Positions 34,597 to 43,976 of a stretch of 64,000 bases of DNA are shown here, in pieces (position 1 is the first letter of the stretch; every line of letters starts with the position of its first letter). The notes beneath the pieces are model-generated. The model did no database searches. It was given only the letters and a program-made list of their open reading frames with translations, and was not told the origin of the DNA. Source of the DNA: WJJR01 sp964440935 (GTDB lineage: Bacteria; Zixibacteria; MSB-5A5; WJJR01); NCBI GenBank assembly GCA_964440935.1, contig CAYTTY010000012.1, positions 1 through 64,000 of the forward strand, in the 5' to 3' direction. Made by a program: the position numbers and the translations under genes.

Positions 34597-36021
34597 TTAG
34601 AGGATATAACGGCTGAGGTCTTCGTCCTCGACAATGTCTTTAAGCGTTTTGCGCACATCGCGACGATCAAACACGACTTTCTTCGTGCGCACGTTTGGCG
34701 CGCGGAACATCAGATCTTCCAGCAGTGTCGTCATGATGGTGTGCAAACGACGCGCCCCAATGTTCTCGGTGCGTTCGTTCACTTTGCTGGCGGTTTGCGC
34801 AATTTCGTCGATCGCGTCTTCGGTGAATTCGATTTCGATCCCGTCGGTCGCAAGCAACGCATGATACTGCCGCATCAACGCGTTTTGCGGTTCGGTGAGA
34901 ATGCGGACGAAATCCTCGGCGGTAAGGCTGTCGAGTTCAACACGAATCGGGAATCGCCCCTGCAGCTCGGGAATCAAATCCGACGGTTTGCTGATGTGAA
35001 AGGCGCCGGCGGCGATGAACAGCACGTGGTCGGTACGCACCATACCGTACTTGGTCATAACCGTGGTGCCTTCGACAATCGGGAGAATGTCGCGCTGTAC
35101 GCCTTCGCGGGACACGTCGGGATTACCCGACTTTGACCGTTCTCCGGCGACTTTGTCCAGTTCATCAATGAAGATGATCCCGGCATTCTCCACCCGCTCA
35201 ATGGCGAGGCCGTAGACGTCTTCCATATCAATCAGTTTGTTGGTTTCTTCGGCGGCGAGGATACGTCGCGCCTCCGAGACCGGAACTTTGCGCATTTTGG
35301 TGCGTTTGGGCATCATACCCGAGAACATGTCCTGGAAATTCACACCCAGCTCTTCCATTCCCTGCGGTGAAAAGACTTCGATCATCGGCATGCGGGAGTC
35401 GGGCGTTTGGATTTCGACTTCCTTGTTGTCGAGTAATCCGGCCTTGAGCTGGCCTTTGAGTTTCTCACGTGTCCGTTCCCACTTCGTCATCGTCTCCGGC
35501 TCGGATACTGGCTCGTCGGATTGACGCTGACGGTGGGGTGGCGGAGGCAGCAGAATATCAAGCAAACGCTCGTCGGCTTGTTCGGCGGCCAGTTCAGCCA
35601 ACTGGCCCGACTTCTCGCGTTTGACCATCGCGACGGCCAGATCGGTGAGATCGCGAACCATTGATTCGACATCGCGGCCCACGTAGCCGACTTCGGTGTA
35701 TTTCGACGCCTCGACTTTCAAAAAGGGTGCGCCGGCCAGAGCGGCCAGTCGTCGGGCGATTTCCGTTTTGCCGACACCGGTCGGGCCGATCATGATAATG
35801 TTGTTGGGCGCAATCTCCTCCCGGAGAGCATCGTCCACATGCTGGCGCCGCCAGCGATTACGCAATGCGATTGCCACCGACTTCTTGGCCCGATCCTGGC
35901 CAATGATGTAGCGATCCAGTTCGGCCACGATGTCCTTCGGCGTCAGCTCCTGCCGCGGCGCACTGCCGCCCTGCGGTGTCGTGCTGGTTGATGAAACGGT
36001 AACAAGGGATGTATCAGCCAT
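34597..36021 (-). CDS. hslU: HslU ATPase/unfoldase
   Basis: AAA+ ATPase ring of the HslUV (ClpYQ) protease. 474 residues, with LDRYIIGQDRAKKSVAIALRNRWRR near the start, Walker A GPTGVGKTEIARRLA, the GYVGRDVESMVRDL pore segment, the I domain in the middle, Walker B IIFIDELDKVA and the C-terminal EDEDLSRYIL that inserts into HslV. The start carries a Ser/Thr-rich extension of about 20 residues. It follows hslV by 11 bases. Confidence 0.96.
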   Translation of the reverse strand: MADTSLVTVSSTSTTPQGGSAPRQELTPKDIVAELDRYIIGQDRAKKSVAIALRNRWRRQHVDDALREEIAPNNIIMIGPTGVGKTEIARRLAALAGAPFLKVEASKYTEVGYVGRDVESMVRDLTDLAVAMVKREKSGQLAELAAEQADERLLDILLPPPPHRQRQSDEPVSEPETMTKWERTREKLKGQLKAGLLDNKEVEIQTPDSRMPMIEVFSPQGMEELGVNFQDMFSGMMPKRTKMRKVPVSEARRILAAEETNKLIDMEDVYGLAIERVENAGIIFIDELDKVAGERSKSGNPDVSREGVQRDILPIVEGTTVMTKYGMVRTDHVLFIAAGAFHISKPSDLIPELQGRFPIRVELDSLTAEDFVRILTEPQNALMRQYHALLATDGIEIEFTEDAIDEIAQTASKVNERTENIGARRLHTIMTTLLEDLMFRAPNVRTKKVVFDRRDVRKTLKDIVEDEDLSRYIL

Positions 36022-36032
36022 GTGTCACTATC

Positions 36033-36578
36033 CTACAGAATCTCGACGGTAATGTCTTTGTTGGTGTAAATGCAAATGTCGGCCGCGATTTCCAGTGATG
36101 CCTGGACAATCTTCTCCGCGCTCAACTTGGTATGCCCCATCAGTGCGCGCGCCGCGGCCAGGGCGTACGGGGAACCGGAACCGATCGCGACGATCCCGTC
36201 ATCGGGTTCAATGACGTCGCCGTTGCCGGAAATCACCAATGCATGTTTGTGATCGACAACCGCGAGTAATGCTTCGAGCCGGCGCAGATACTTATCCATG
36301 CGCCAGTCTTTGGCCAATTCAACGGCGGCTCGGTACAGGTTGCCGTTGTAATCTTCGAGTTTCATCTCAAAGCGTTCAAACAGGGTGAAGGCATCGGCCG
36401 ATGCCCCGGCGAATCCCGCCAACACATCACCGCCGGTCAGTCGCCTGACCTTCTGCGCCGTGTGCTTCATGACCGTATCGTCGAAGGTCACCTGGCCGTC
36501 GCCGCCCATCGCCGTGCGTCCACGGGAACTGAGGCCGAGGATTGTCGTGCTGTGATACCTATGAACTATTTGCGTCAT
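36033..36578 (-). CDS. hslV: HslV peptidase with a short propeptide
   Basis: Threonine protease core of HslUV. The 181 residues include the catalytic start T11 (TTILGLSSRGRTAMGGDGQVT), KHTAQKVRRL, LAGFAGASADAFTLFERFE and the end NKDITVEIL. The catalytic Thr follows ten residues (MTQIVHRYHS) that must be removed, unlike E. coli, where it follows the initiator Met. B. subtilis ClpQ also carries extra N-terminal residues. It stands between xerC and hslU. Confidence 0.95.
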   Translation of the reverse strand: MTQIVHRYHSTTILGLSSRGRTAMGGDGQVTFDDTVMKHTAQKVRRLTGGDVLAGFAGASADAFTLFERFEMKLEDYNGNLYRAAVELAKDWRMDKYLRRLEALLAVVDHKHALVISGNGDVIEPDDGIVAIGSGSPYALAAARALMGHTKLSAEKIVQASLEIAADICIYTNKDITVEIL

Positions 36579-36606
36579 GTGTTCTCACTGGTAACGGTAC
36601 GCGTGT

Positions 36607-37497
36607 TTATCCGGGAAATGAATTGTGATATACGTCGGCCAATCGACCGGGTGTGACATGCGTGTAAATTTGCGTCGTCGCAACGTTCTCGTGTCCGAGG
36701 AGTTCTTTTAATGCCATCAGATCAGCGCCGTGTTCGAGCATGTGTGTGGCGAATGAGTGCCGCAACCGATGCGGTGTCACATGCCCGCCCCCTGACTGCG
36801 CAAACGTCCGTGACAGGATGCGGCCCACCGAACGCGCGGTCAAGCGTGTGCCCTTGCGATTGACGAAAATCGGCTTGTCGGCGCCAATAGCGGTAATCGG
36901 CGACTGTGCTCGCAAGGCATTGAGCGACTCAACCAGAAACCGTCCGGCCGGTGCCATCCGTTCACGCTGACGTTTGCCAAACAACCGAATGGTCGCGGAA
37001 CTCATATCGACATCACCCCAATTCAATCCGACGATTTCGGCCAACCGGGCACCGGTCGCATACGGAAGGACAACCAAACACCGGTTGCGCAACTCCCACC
37101 GATCGCCGCCGGGCAGCGATTCGAGCCACCGCTGCATCTGCCGCTCGCTGAGAAACTGGGGCAGCGTCGGCGAAAACTTGATCGATGGCACCCGTTCAGA
37201 CAACTCATTTTTCAGTGCACCCCGGCGATGAAGAAATTGAAGAAAGGAACGAATCGAGGCGGCGCTACGGGCAATGGACCGGTTGCTCAACCCCTGAGCG
37301 GCCTGTCCCGCGAGATGATGCTGGAAACAGCGGGCGGTCAGCAGGCGCTCAGATGGGGTCTTGCTGCCCAATCGTTGGGAGTCGATAAAAGACTGTAAAT
37401 CATATCGATACGCCATCACCGTATGGGATGAATAGCGACGCGTCTCAGTGAGATCATCCAAAAATCGCGCCACCCACGAGGACATTGTTCGATCCAT
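36607..37497 (-). CDS. xerC: XerC/XerD-type tyrosine recombinase
   Basis: Resolves chromosome dimers at dif. The 296 residues hold a SAM-like N-terminal DNA-binding domain (about 1-90) and a catalytic domain with the Arg of TGARLAEIVGLNWGD, the HRLRHSFATHMLE box, GHENVATTQIYTHV with the nucleophilic Tyr, and end GRLADVYHNSFPG. The start ATG at 37497 is preceded by GGGGGG; the longer frame runs into the topA terminator. The order xerC-hslV-hslU downstream of topA mirrors that of Bacillus, which favours the XerC name. Confidence 0.93.
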   Translation of the reverse strand: MDRTMSSWVARFLDDLTETRRYSSHTVMAYRYDLQSFIDSQRLGSKTPSERLLTARCFQHHLAGQAAQGLSNRSIARSAASIRSFLQFLHRRGALKNELSERVPSIKFSPTLPQFLSERQMQRWLESLPGGDRWELRNRCLVVLPYATGARLAEIVGLNWGDVDMSSATIRLFGKRQRERMAPAGRFLVESLNALRAQSPITAIGADKPIFVNRKGTRLTARSVGRILSRTFAQSGGGHVTPHRLRHSFATHMLEHGADLMALKELLGHENVATTQIYTHVTPGRLADVYHNSFPG

Positions 37498-37573
37498 TCC
37501 GTCCCCCCGACTACTGCCGAACGGACAGCCCACACGGCCGTCACTTGAATTCCGGCAAACTGTTAAACTACAA

Positions 37574-37604
37574 AAAGACCCCCATTGGCACAATGGGGGT
37601 CTTT
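37574..37604 (-). terminator. Terminator between topA and xerC
   Basis: AAAGACCCCCATTG and CAATGGGGGTCTTT are perfect 14-bp complements around GCA, followed on the minus strand by TTTTTG. It lies 23 bases after the topA stop and 77 bases before the xerC start, so topA transcription should end here and xerC needs its own promoter. Confidence 0.9.
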
Positions 37605-37626
37605 CAAGTTCAAACAGCAGAGCAAC

Positions 37627-39924
37627 TTAGGAATTGCTCGCCTCCGTCTCTGCTTCGATTTCGGCGATGTTACCGCAAGCGGGACACTTGAGATGGTCGC
37701 CCCTGGCCTTGGTTGACTTTTGCAGCATGAACTCCGAGCCGCAATGCGGACAGGGGGTCGGGACCGGACGGTTCCAGACCGCGTACTTGCACTCCGGATA
37801 ACGCGAGCAGGAATAGAATGTCCGGCCGGTGCGTGTGCGACGCGGCACCAATTCGCCGGTGCACCGTTCTTCCGGACACTTAACGCCCGTTGGAATCGGC
37901 TTGGTGTTTTTACATTTCGGATAAGCGGAGCAAGCAAGGAACTGACCAAACCGTCCGCTCTTGATCACCATTGGCGATCCGCACTTCTCGCAGACCTGGT
38001 CGGTTTCCTGATTGGTTTGCGTACCGTTGTCGCCCCCGACATCGGAGGTGTACCGGCATTCGGGATATCCGGTGCAGGCGATGAATTTGCCCGACCGCGA
38101 CCACTTAATGATCAGATCCGAGCCACACTCCGGGCATTTCTCATCAAGCACTTCGCGGTGCGACTCTTTGATTACCTTAGTGCGCGATGATGCCTCGTCG
38201 AGCGATTCGGCGAAGGAGCCGTAGAATGACTTCATGACATCGGTCCACGGATCGATGCCCTCTTCGACGCGGTCCAGCTCGTTTTCCATTTCCGCCGTGA
38301 ACTCAACGTTGAACAGCTCGGGGAAGGCTTCGACGAGAATCGAGTTGACCACTTCACCCAATTCGGTCGGCATCAACCGGCGTTCGTCAAGCCGAACATA
38401 ATTACGACTGAGAATGGTCGAAATGATTTGTGCATAGGTCGACGGACGGCCAATACCATTCGCTTCGAGTTCTTTTACCAGCGACGCTTCGCTGAAGCGC
38501 GCCGGCGGTTTGGTGAAATGCTGCTGTGAATCGATATCGTCGAGTCCCAATGCATCGCCCTGTTCCAGTGGCGGCAGCGGATTCTCTTTCTTGCCGTTTC
38601 CGTTTTCCTCGGGCGTGTCTTCGTAGATCTTCAGGAATCCCGGGAAGGTGACTTTTTCGGCGCCGGTCTTCAGTGTGTACTCTCGCGTTCCTTTGCCTTT
38701 GCCCTTCTTGGTTTCCGCCTCGGCCCGGATGTCCACTGATGTTCTTTCAATGACCGCCGGGCTCATCTGGGACGCCAGGAAACGATTCCAGATCAGCGTG
38801 TACAGCCTCAACTGATCGCGCGAGAGGTATTTCTTGATCTTGTCGGGCGACAAATCAAAATATGTCGGACGGATCGCTTCGTGCGCGTCCTGGGTCCGTC
38901 CCTTCGACTTGTGCGTCGGCGCCTTATCGGGATGGTATTCCTTGCCGTATTCCTGTGCGATCACTTCGCGTGCATGGGCAATCGCTTCATTGGCAACACG
39001 CGTGGAGTCGGTACGCATGTAGGTGATCAGTCCGGTTGAACCCTGCTTGCCGATTTCCACACCTTCGTACAGATGCTGCGCCACGGTCATCGTCTTCTTC
39101 GGTGAGAAGTACAACCGGCGGGCGGCGTCCTGCTGGAGCGTGGACGTAATGTAGGGCTGCGGCGGATTGCGTCGTTTGTTTTGCACCTTCACCGCGGCGA
39201 CGGCGATGTCGGCTTTGTTCAGATCGGCTTCAATGGTGCGGGCCGCTTCTTCATTCTGTATTTCGATCTTGTCGCCATCAACCTCGGCGACCATCGCCGT
39301 GAACTTCGGCGCTTTTTTCTTGCCCTCTTTATGGAGGGTCACTTCAACGGTCCAGTATTCCTGCGGTGTAAACGCACGGATCGATTCCTCGCGCTCACAG
39401 ATCAAACGCAACGCCACAGATTGGACACGTCCGGCAGAAAGGCCGCGGCAAACGGTCTTCCAGAGAAATGGGCTGACTTTGTAGCCGACAATACGATCGA
39501 GGACACGCCGGGCCTGCTGGGCATCGACCTTGCGCATGTCGATTTTGCCGGCGTTCTCGAGCGCTTCCAGCACCGCGCTCTTGGTGATCTCGTTGAATGA
39601 TGCGCGCCGCACTTCGGCTTTGGTCCGATTGAGAATGTGGGCCACATGCCAGGCAATCGCCTCCCCTTCACGATCCGGGTCGGGAGCGAGGTAGATAACG
39701 TCGGCCTGCTTCGCCGCTTTCTTCAACTCCTTGACAACGTTGTCTTTGGAATCGATCGGGACATACTCGGGTTCGAAGTTGTTCTCAATGTCCACACCGA
39801 GAGACTTGGTCGGCAGATCGCGGACATGCCCGCGCGTGGCCATAATGTCAAACCCATTGCCCAGAAACTTCTGCAACGTCTTGGTCTTGGTCGGTGACTC
39901 AACGATGACTAATTGATGTGGCAT
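37627..39924 (-). CDS. topA: DNA topoisomerase I
   Basis: Relaxes negative supercoils. The 765 residues show the Toprim domain (VIVESPTKTKTLQKFLG to DPDREGEAIAWHVA), the catalytic tyrosine in GLITYMRTDSTR, and at the C-terminus four zinc ribbons (four-cysteine units starting CPECG, CEKCG, CPEERC and CPHCG, about 600-755). The number of zinc units is higher than in E. coli (three). It is followed by a strong terminator and preceded by rpoZ at 205 bases. Confidence 0.96.
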   Translation of the reverse strand: MPHQLVIVESPTKTKTLQKFLGNGFDIMATRGHVRDLPTKSLGVDIENNFEPEYVPIDSKDNVVKELKKAAKQADVIYLAPDPDREGEAIAWHVAHILNRTKAEVRRASFNEITKSAVLEALENAGKIDMRKVDAQQARRVLDRIVGYKVSPFLWKTVCRGLSAGRVQSVALRLICEREESIRAFTPQEYWTVEVTLHKEGKKKAPKFTAMVAEVDGDKIEIQNEEAARTIEADLNKADIAVAAVKVQNKRRNPPQPYITSTLQQDAARRLYFSPKKTMTVAQHLYEGVEIGKQGSTGLITYMRTDSTRVANEAIAHAREVIAQEYGKEYHPDKAPTHKSKGRTQDAHEAIRPTYFDLSPDKIKKYLSRDQLRLYTLIWNRFLASQMSPAVIERTSVDIRAEAETKKGKGKGTREYTLKTGAEKVTFPGFLKIYEDTPEENGNGKKENPLPPLEQGDALGLDDIDSQQHFTKPPARFSEASLVKELEANGIGRPSTYAQIISTILSRNYVRLDERRLMPTELGEVVNSILVEAFPELFNVEFTAEMENELDRVEEGIDPWTDVMKSFYGSFAESLDEASSRTKVIKESHREVLDEKCPECGSDLIIKWSRSGKFIACTGYPECRYTSDVGGDNGTQTNQETDQVCEKCGSPMVIKSGRFGQFLACSAYPKCKNTKPIPTGVKCPEERCTGELVPRRTRTGRTFYSCSRYPECKYAVWNRPVPTPCPHCGSEFMLQKSTKARGDHLKCPACGNIAEIEAETEASNS

Positions 39925-40129
39925 GCAATCAGGACCTCTGTGTTGTCGTCGTTTCGAAGTACATGGCGATCGGTTCTACTCGCCACCCCTTGGCTCCATG
40001 CCATCGGTCACAACAAATCCCTGTTCCCATGAGCGCTGAGCGATCATCGACTTGGTATGATCTATCGGGTCGGTGGCCGGTCCATTTAGCCGTCCGGAGC
40101 CGGTAACGGCCCGCAGACGCTACAACCGT

Positions 40130-40489
40130 TTACGATTCAAGGCCTTCCTCTAGACGCGTTACCTCGATCTTCCCGTCAAGCAGCTCATCCAATGCAAACG
40201 AGGTCATTTTCAGACGCTTCAGTTCCGCCGCGTCGTCCTCCAAGCCCCGCTCTTCCAATGCGATCTTTTTGGCATTGAGTTGCCGCGCGCGGGCGGCGGA
40301 GATCAGCACGGCTTCATACCGGTTTTTCGCGTACTGTTCGAGCCCCTCCAGCGAACGTAAGGCGCGGCGCCGCAGCCGCATCGGTACCTCCGACGGCTCG
40401 GGGAGCTTCGGCATGAAGGTCTGACCGCTCAGCCCCTCATCATCACCGTCACCAAATGACTGGGCGAAGTTCTTGGCATCCATTTGCAT
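40130..40489 (-). CDS. rpoZ: RNA polymerase omega subunit
   Basis: Assembly and stability factor of RNA polymerase. The 119 residues have the omega signature NRYEAVLISAARARQLNAKKI and then KMTSFALDELLDGKIEV. About 50 extra residues stand before this core, rich in acidic then basic residues. GAGAGGA lies 6 bases before the ATG. It is 41 bases downstream of gmk, the widespread gmk-rpoZ pairing. Confidence 0.9.
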   Translation of the reverse strand: MQMDAKNFAQSFGDGDDEGLSGQTFMPKLPEPSEVPMRLRRRALRSLEGLEQYAKNRYEAVLISAARARQLNAKKIALEERGLEDDAAELKRLKMTSFALDELLDGKIEVTRLEEGLES

Positions 40490-40530
40490 CGTTGATCCTC
40501 TCTATGATCGTCTGCCCTTTCGGGCTGTCT

Positions 40531-41187
40531 CTAATTGTCGGTCAACAGGCGTTTGTCTATACGCCCGAAGTCACGCTGTCGTTCCCGTTTCAGAAGTTCA
40601 GCGCGTATCACCGTCTCGCAGTCCGTAACGCAAGCCGACAACTGATCGTTTGTGATCCAATAGTCGTACTCTGATACCCGGGTGAGTTCCCGGTGGGCGG
40701 TTTCGAGTCTTTTCTTCAGTCTGGCTTTGGTTTCTGACCCCCGCATCTCGAGCCGCCTTTTGAGCTCGGCCCATGATGGTGGCAGCAAAAAGATCGACAC
40801 GGCTGATGGTTCACTGCGTTTCAGGCTCGCTGCCCCTTGCACATCGATGTCAAAGAGCAGTATGCGCTTGCGGCGATGCGCATCGGCGACATTGGCGCGG
40901 GGTGTACCGTACCGTTCGCCGTGGACTTCCGCCCATTCGAGCAGTTCATCACGATCGATCAGTTCTTGAAATTCGTCGGATGCGACAAAGTGATAGTGAA
41001 TACCATCACGTTCGCCTTTGCGCCGTTCACGCGTTGTCACCGAGAGTGAGTACAGGAACTCGGGATGCCTGCGGCACAATCGTCGAATGACGGTCGACTT
41101 CCCACCACCAGACGGCGAGGAGATAATGACATTCAACGGGATGCCAACCCACTCGCGTGTCGTTTTCTTGGTCGCTTGGGGCGTCAC
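40531..41187 (-). CDS. gmk: Guanylate kinase
   Basis: Phosphorylates GMP to GDP. 218 residues with the P-loop SSPSGGGKSTVIRRL, GMP-binding stretch LSVTTRERRKGERDGIHYHFV, DIDVQGAASLKR, and lid segment RLKKRLETAHREL. The start is a GTG which overlaps the yicC stop (GTGA), so translation is coupled. The order yicC-gmk-rpoZ is a well-known conserved set. Confidence 0.95.
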   Translation of the reverse strand: MTPQATKKTTREWVGIPLNVIISSPSGGGKSTVIRRLCRRHPEFLYSLSVTTRERRKGERDGIHYHFVASDEFQELIDRDELLEWAEVHGERYGTPRANVADAHRRKRILLFDIDVQGAASLKRSEPSAVSIFLLPPSWAELKRRLEMRGSETKARLKKRLETAHRELTRVSEYDYWITNDQLSACVTDCETVIRAELLKRERQRDFGRIDKRLLTDN

Positions 41188-42065
41188 TCGATGTTTTGCA
41201 CCTGTTCGCGGATCTTCTCGAGTTCGTCTTTGAGACCGACCACAATACGTGAGATGTCAATGTCGACCGACTTCGAACCGATCGTGTTAATTTCGCGGTT
41301 CAGCTCCTGTACAAGAAAGTTCATGCGCCGGCCAACCGGATCCGCACTGTCGATGGTTTCCAGGAAGTGCTTACAGTGGATATCTAATCGCACACACTCT
41401 TCGGTGATGTCGGAGCGTTCGGCCATGAACGCGACTTCCTGTGTCAGCCGTTGCTCGTCATAATTGGCCTGGCCGAGAATCTCATCCAACCGTTGTGTCA
41501 GCCGCTCGCGGTATTGTTCGACCTGGCGTCCGGCGAGTGATCTGATTTCCTCGTTGCCGCTTTGTATTCGTCCGACTTGTTCGCGGAACGACTCGGAGAG
41601 CTTGGCCCCCTCGGCCGCCCGCGTCTCTTCCAATTGATCGAGGGCGGCGTTGATCGCTTCCTTCACGATCGAATCGATCACCTCGTCTTTGTGCGGATCA
41701 CGTGTCGTGACCCAGACATCGGGAAGTGACAGAACGTCGCCAATCGTCAGCGAATCGGACAGATGGCTCTTGCTGGCCACGCGCCGGATGTTTTCCACAT
41801 ACCAGTCGACCAGTTCTTCATTAATAGAGACCGATGATTCGACGGCCGTGCGCTCCCAGTTGAGTTGTGCCACAACTTTGCCACGACTGAACCGCGAAGA
41901 AATGATCGCGCGCAACTCCGACTCAATGCTCATCATCCATCGCGGTGTGCGAATGGATATGTCCAAGTACCGACTGTTGAGAGACGACACCTCAAATGAG
42001 GCACGATACCCGTCCCGCTCCACTTCTCCCCGGCCGAAGCCAGTCATGCTTGATATCATCGTCAC
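41184..42065 (-). CDS. yicC: YicC-family endoribonuclease-like protein
   Basis: 293 residues: SMTGFGRGE at the start, the N-terminal YicC domain, and the C-terminal DUF1732 part with MAERSDITEECVRLDIHCKHFLETI and GRRMNFLVQELNREINTIGSKS. YicC proteins have been described as RNases that target small RNAs. AGGTGA lies 3 to 4 bases before the ATG. Transcribed from the promoter at 42093-42121, and the head of yicC-gmk-rpoZ-topA. Confidence 0.93.
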   Translation of the reverse strand: MTMISSMTGFGRGEVERDGYRASFEVSSLNSRYLDISIRTPRWMMSIESELRAIISSRFSRGKVVAQLNWERTAVESSVSINEELVDWYVENIRRVASKSHLSDSLTIGDVLSLPDVWVTTRDPHKDEVIDSIVKEAINAALDQLEETRAAEGAKLSESFREQVGRIQSGNEEIRSLAGRQVEQYRERLTQRLDEILGQANYDEQRLTQEVAFMAERSDITEECVRLDIHCKHFLETIDSADPVGRRMNFLVQELNREINTIGSKSVDIDISRIVVGLKDELEKIREQVQNIE

Positions 42066-42092
42066 CTGCCGTGAAATGCCAAAAAGGCGAAC

Positions 42093-42121
42093 ATAATATT
42101 CGTCGGGATGTCAGGTGTCAA
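42093..42121 (-). promoter_or_regulatory. Sigma70 promoter of yicC-gmk-rpoZ
   Basis: On the minus strand TTGACA (42121-42116) and TATTAT (42098-42093) stand 17 bases apart, close to consensus. The transcript would start near 42086, giving a leader of about 20 bases that contains the yicC ribosome site. Confidence 0.8.
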
Positions 42122-42191
42122 ACGCAATGTGATGAGTGCGCCTTCATCGTGTCGGCACTAAAACCTGGCCAAACAACAACTTAATGATATT

Positions 42192-42221
42192 TTGCGAATA
42201 AATGCGCATCCGACGTATACT
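42192..42221 (+). promoter_or_regulatory. Sigma70-type promoter of the NFACT gene, near-leaderless
   Basis: TTGCGA (42192-42197) and TATACT (42216-42221) are 18 bases apart. The ATG at 42231 is only 9 bases after the -10, so the transcript would start at or within a few bases of the start codon. No ribosome site is present before the ATG. Confidence 0.65.
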
Positions 42222-42230
42222 TGCCACGAT

Positions 42231-43919
42231 ATGATTGGCTGGCAACTTGTTCGATTGACAAACGAAGCAGCCACCCATCTGAGAGGCGGAATCGTCGAAT
42301 CGTTGCGTTTCGACCAATCGAGTGGGCGGCTATTGCTGCAGCTCGGTTCGCGTCATGGCAAGCGTTTCGTGGTGGTCGGAGTCCGTCCACCGAAGCCCAC
42401 ATTATATTGGGTAACCCGTCGGACCGATCTGCCTTCGGCATCCGCCTATGACCCCACCGAACGATTTAATCGATTGAGGGATAGCAGGTTAACGGATATT
42501 GCCCTGCCTCGGGCGGACCGCCTGCTACGGCTGGATTTCGATAAACAGAAGGATGACACAACCCAGGCGTTCAGTCTGTGGCTGGGTTGGATGGGGGGAT
42601 CGGGGAACATTTGGCTGACCGACCGCCGGGAAAACACAGTCCTCGAAATGCTGTGGAAGACATCGGCGCAGTCAATCGGCCAACCGTTCGAGTTACCGAA
42701 GCCTCCGCCACTGGTGAATTGGCAGAAAATGACCTTTCCCGACTACTCAAAGGAGCGAGAGGAAAACAGCGATCTACCGTTGGGGCGGTTCCTCAGGAAA
42801 CGTCTCTGGGGAATCGATGACGAGTTGTCTGAATACATCGAATCCGAATCAGTGAGCGATGACTTGTGGGAGGAATTCTCCGGTGTCATCAGTCGACTCC
42901 GTGAGATAGTCGATCCGCAAACGCCGCTACGGATCAAGCGAGACGAACGAAAAGCGCCGAAGATCGTCCCAAATCCGGATGCTGCGTCGAGCACTGATTC
43001 CACCACCTCCCTCGCGCATATTCTCTCAAAGCTGGATCGCGAAGAGGTTCAAGTGGCGCGACACGAAGAGCGCATTCACAAGGCGCGATCTCAAGTCCAG
43101 AGCCGTGTGAAGCAATTGCGACGACGGCTTCGGTCATTGGACCAAGCGATTTCAGAGGGAGAGCGGGCTGAACCCACCAAAAGACTAGGTGATTTGCTCA
43201 ACGCCAATCGGCATCTCATCAAACGTGGACAAGCCTCGGTTGAGGTAACCGATTGGGAGCAGGGGGGAACACAGGTCGTCTCCCTCGATCCGAAGTTGAG
43301 TCCGCAGGAGAATATCGAATCCTACTACAAGCGCGCCCGCAAACTGGCGCGTGGTGCCGAGCAGGCCACAAACGCCAAGCCTCAGATTGAGCATGATTTG
43401 TACGAGGCCGAAGAGCAATTGGACCGACTCGATGACGAGGATTTAGGTCCGGACGAACTTGAGTCGCTAACGGCGGCTTCGAACCAGCGTTCCGAACGCA
43501 CCGGTCGTTCGTCGCAAGCACAGGCTCCACGCGTACCCTACCGCGAATTCGCCGTTGGCAAGTTCACCATCCTGGTTGGCAAGTCACGACGTGACAACGA
43601 TGAGCTGACTCTCCATGTCGCGCGGCCCCATGATCTCTTCTTGCATGCGGACAAGGTGGGCGGATCGCATGTGATTATCCGGGTGCCGGAGAAGGGACGG
43701 GGCGTCCCCCGCGACGTGCTGACGGTGGCCGCCCAGGCGGCCGCCTATTTCTCGAAGGCCAAGCATTCAAGCGTCGTCCCGGTGATCTACACCGAGGTGC
43801 GTCATGTGAGCAAATCCCGCAAGGCCCCGCCGGGGCTGGTGCGGGTGTCGCGCGAGCAGTCGGTCATGGTGGAACCGGCGCCGCCACCCGGGTATCACGA
43901 TGACGATCGGGACTCGTGA
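42231..43919 (+). CDS. rqcH: NFACT-family protein, RqcH-like ribosome quality control factor
   Basis: RqcH binds stalled 50S-peptidyl-tRNA complexes and adds alanine tails. The 562 residues hold an NFACT-N domain (about 1-170) with the Asp96-Arg97 pair (ADRLLRLDF) equivalent in context to the tail-forming D97/R98 of Bacillus RqcH, a helical middle with a coiled-coil segment (about 270-420), and the C-terminal NFACT-R domain with DNDELTLHVARPHDLFLHADKVGGSHVII and AAQAAAYFSKAKHSS. The ATG at 42231 replaces a start 13 codons upstream that overlaps the promoter. Divergent from yicC. Confidence 0.9.
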   Translation: MIGWQLVRLTNEAATHLRGGIVESLRFDQSSGRLLLQLGSRHGKRFVVVGVRPPKPTLYWVTRRTDLPSASAYDPTERFNRLRDSRLTDIALPRADRLLRLDFDKQKDDTTQAFSLWLGWMGGSGNIWLTDRRENTVLEMLWKTSAQSIGQPFELPKPPPLVNWQKMTFPDYSKEREENSDLPLGRFLRKRLWGIDDELSEYIESESVSDDLWEEFSGVISRLREIVDPQTPLRIKRDERKAPKIVPNPDAASSTDSTTSLAHILSKLDREEVQVARHEERIHKARSQVQSRVKQLRRRLRSLDQAISEGERAEPTKRLGDLLNANRHLIKRGQASVEVTDWEQGGTQVVSLDPKLSPQENIESYYKRARKLARGAEQATNAKPQIEHDLYEAEEQLDRLDDEDLGPDELESLTAASNQRSERTGRSSQAQAPRVPYREFAVGKFTILVGKSRRDNDELTLHVARPHDLFLHADKVGGSHVIIRVPEKGRGVPRDVLTVAAQAAAYFSKAKHSSVVPVIYTEVRHVSKSRKAPPGLVRVSREQSVMVEPAPPPGYHDDDRDS

Positions 43920-43976
43920 ATGGTCTTGGTAAAGCGGCATTTGGCCACTATATTCAGGAAATCTGAGGATGAGCCA

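Noticed and set aside
37574..37604. Perfect 14-bp inverted repeat next to xerC as a dif-like site
   Set aside because: A run of T on the proper side and the place after topA fit a terminator; the sequence does not resemble the 11-6-11 dif consensus.
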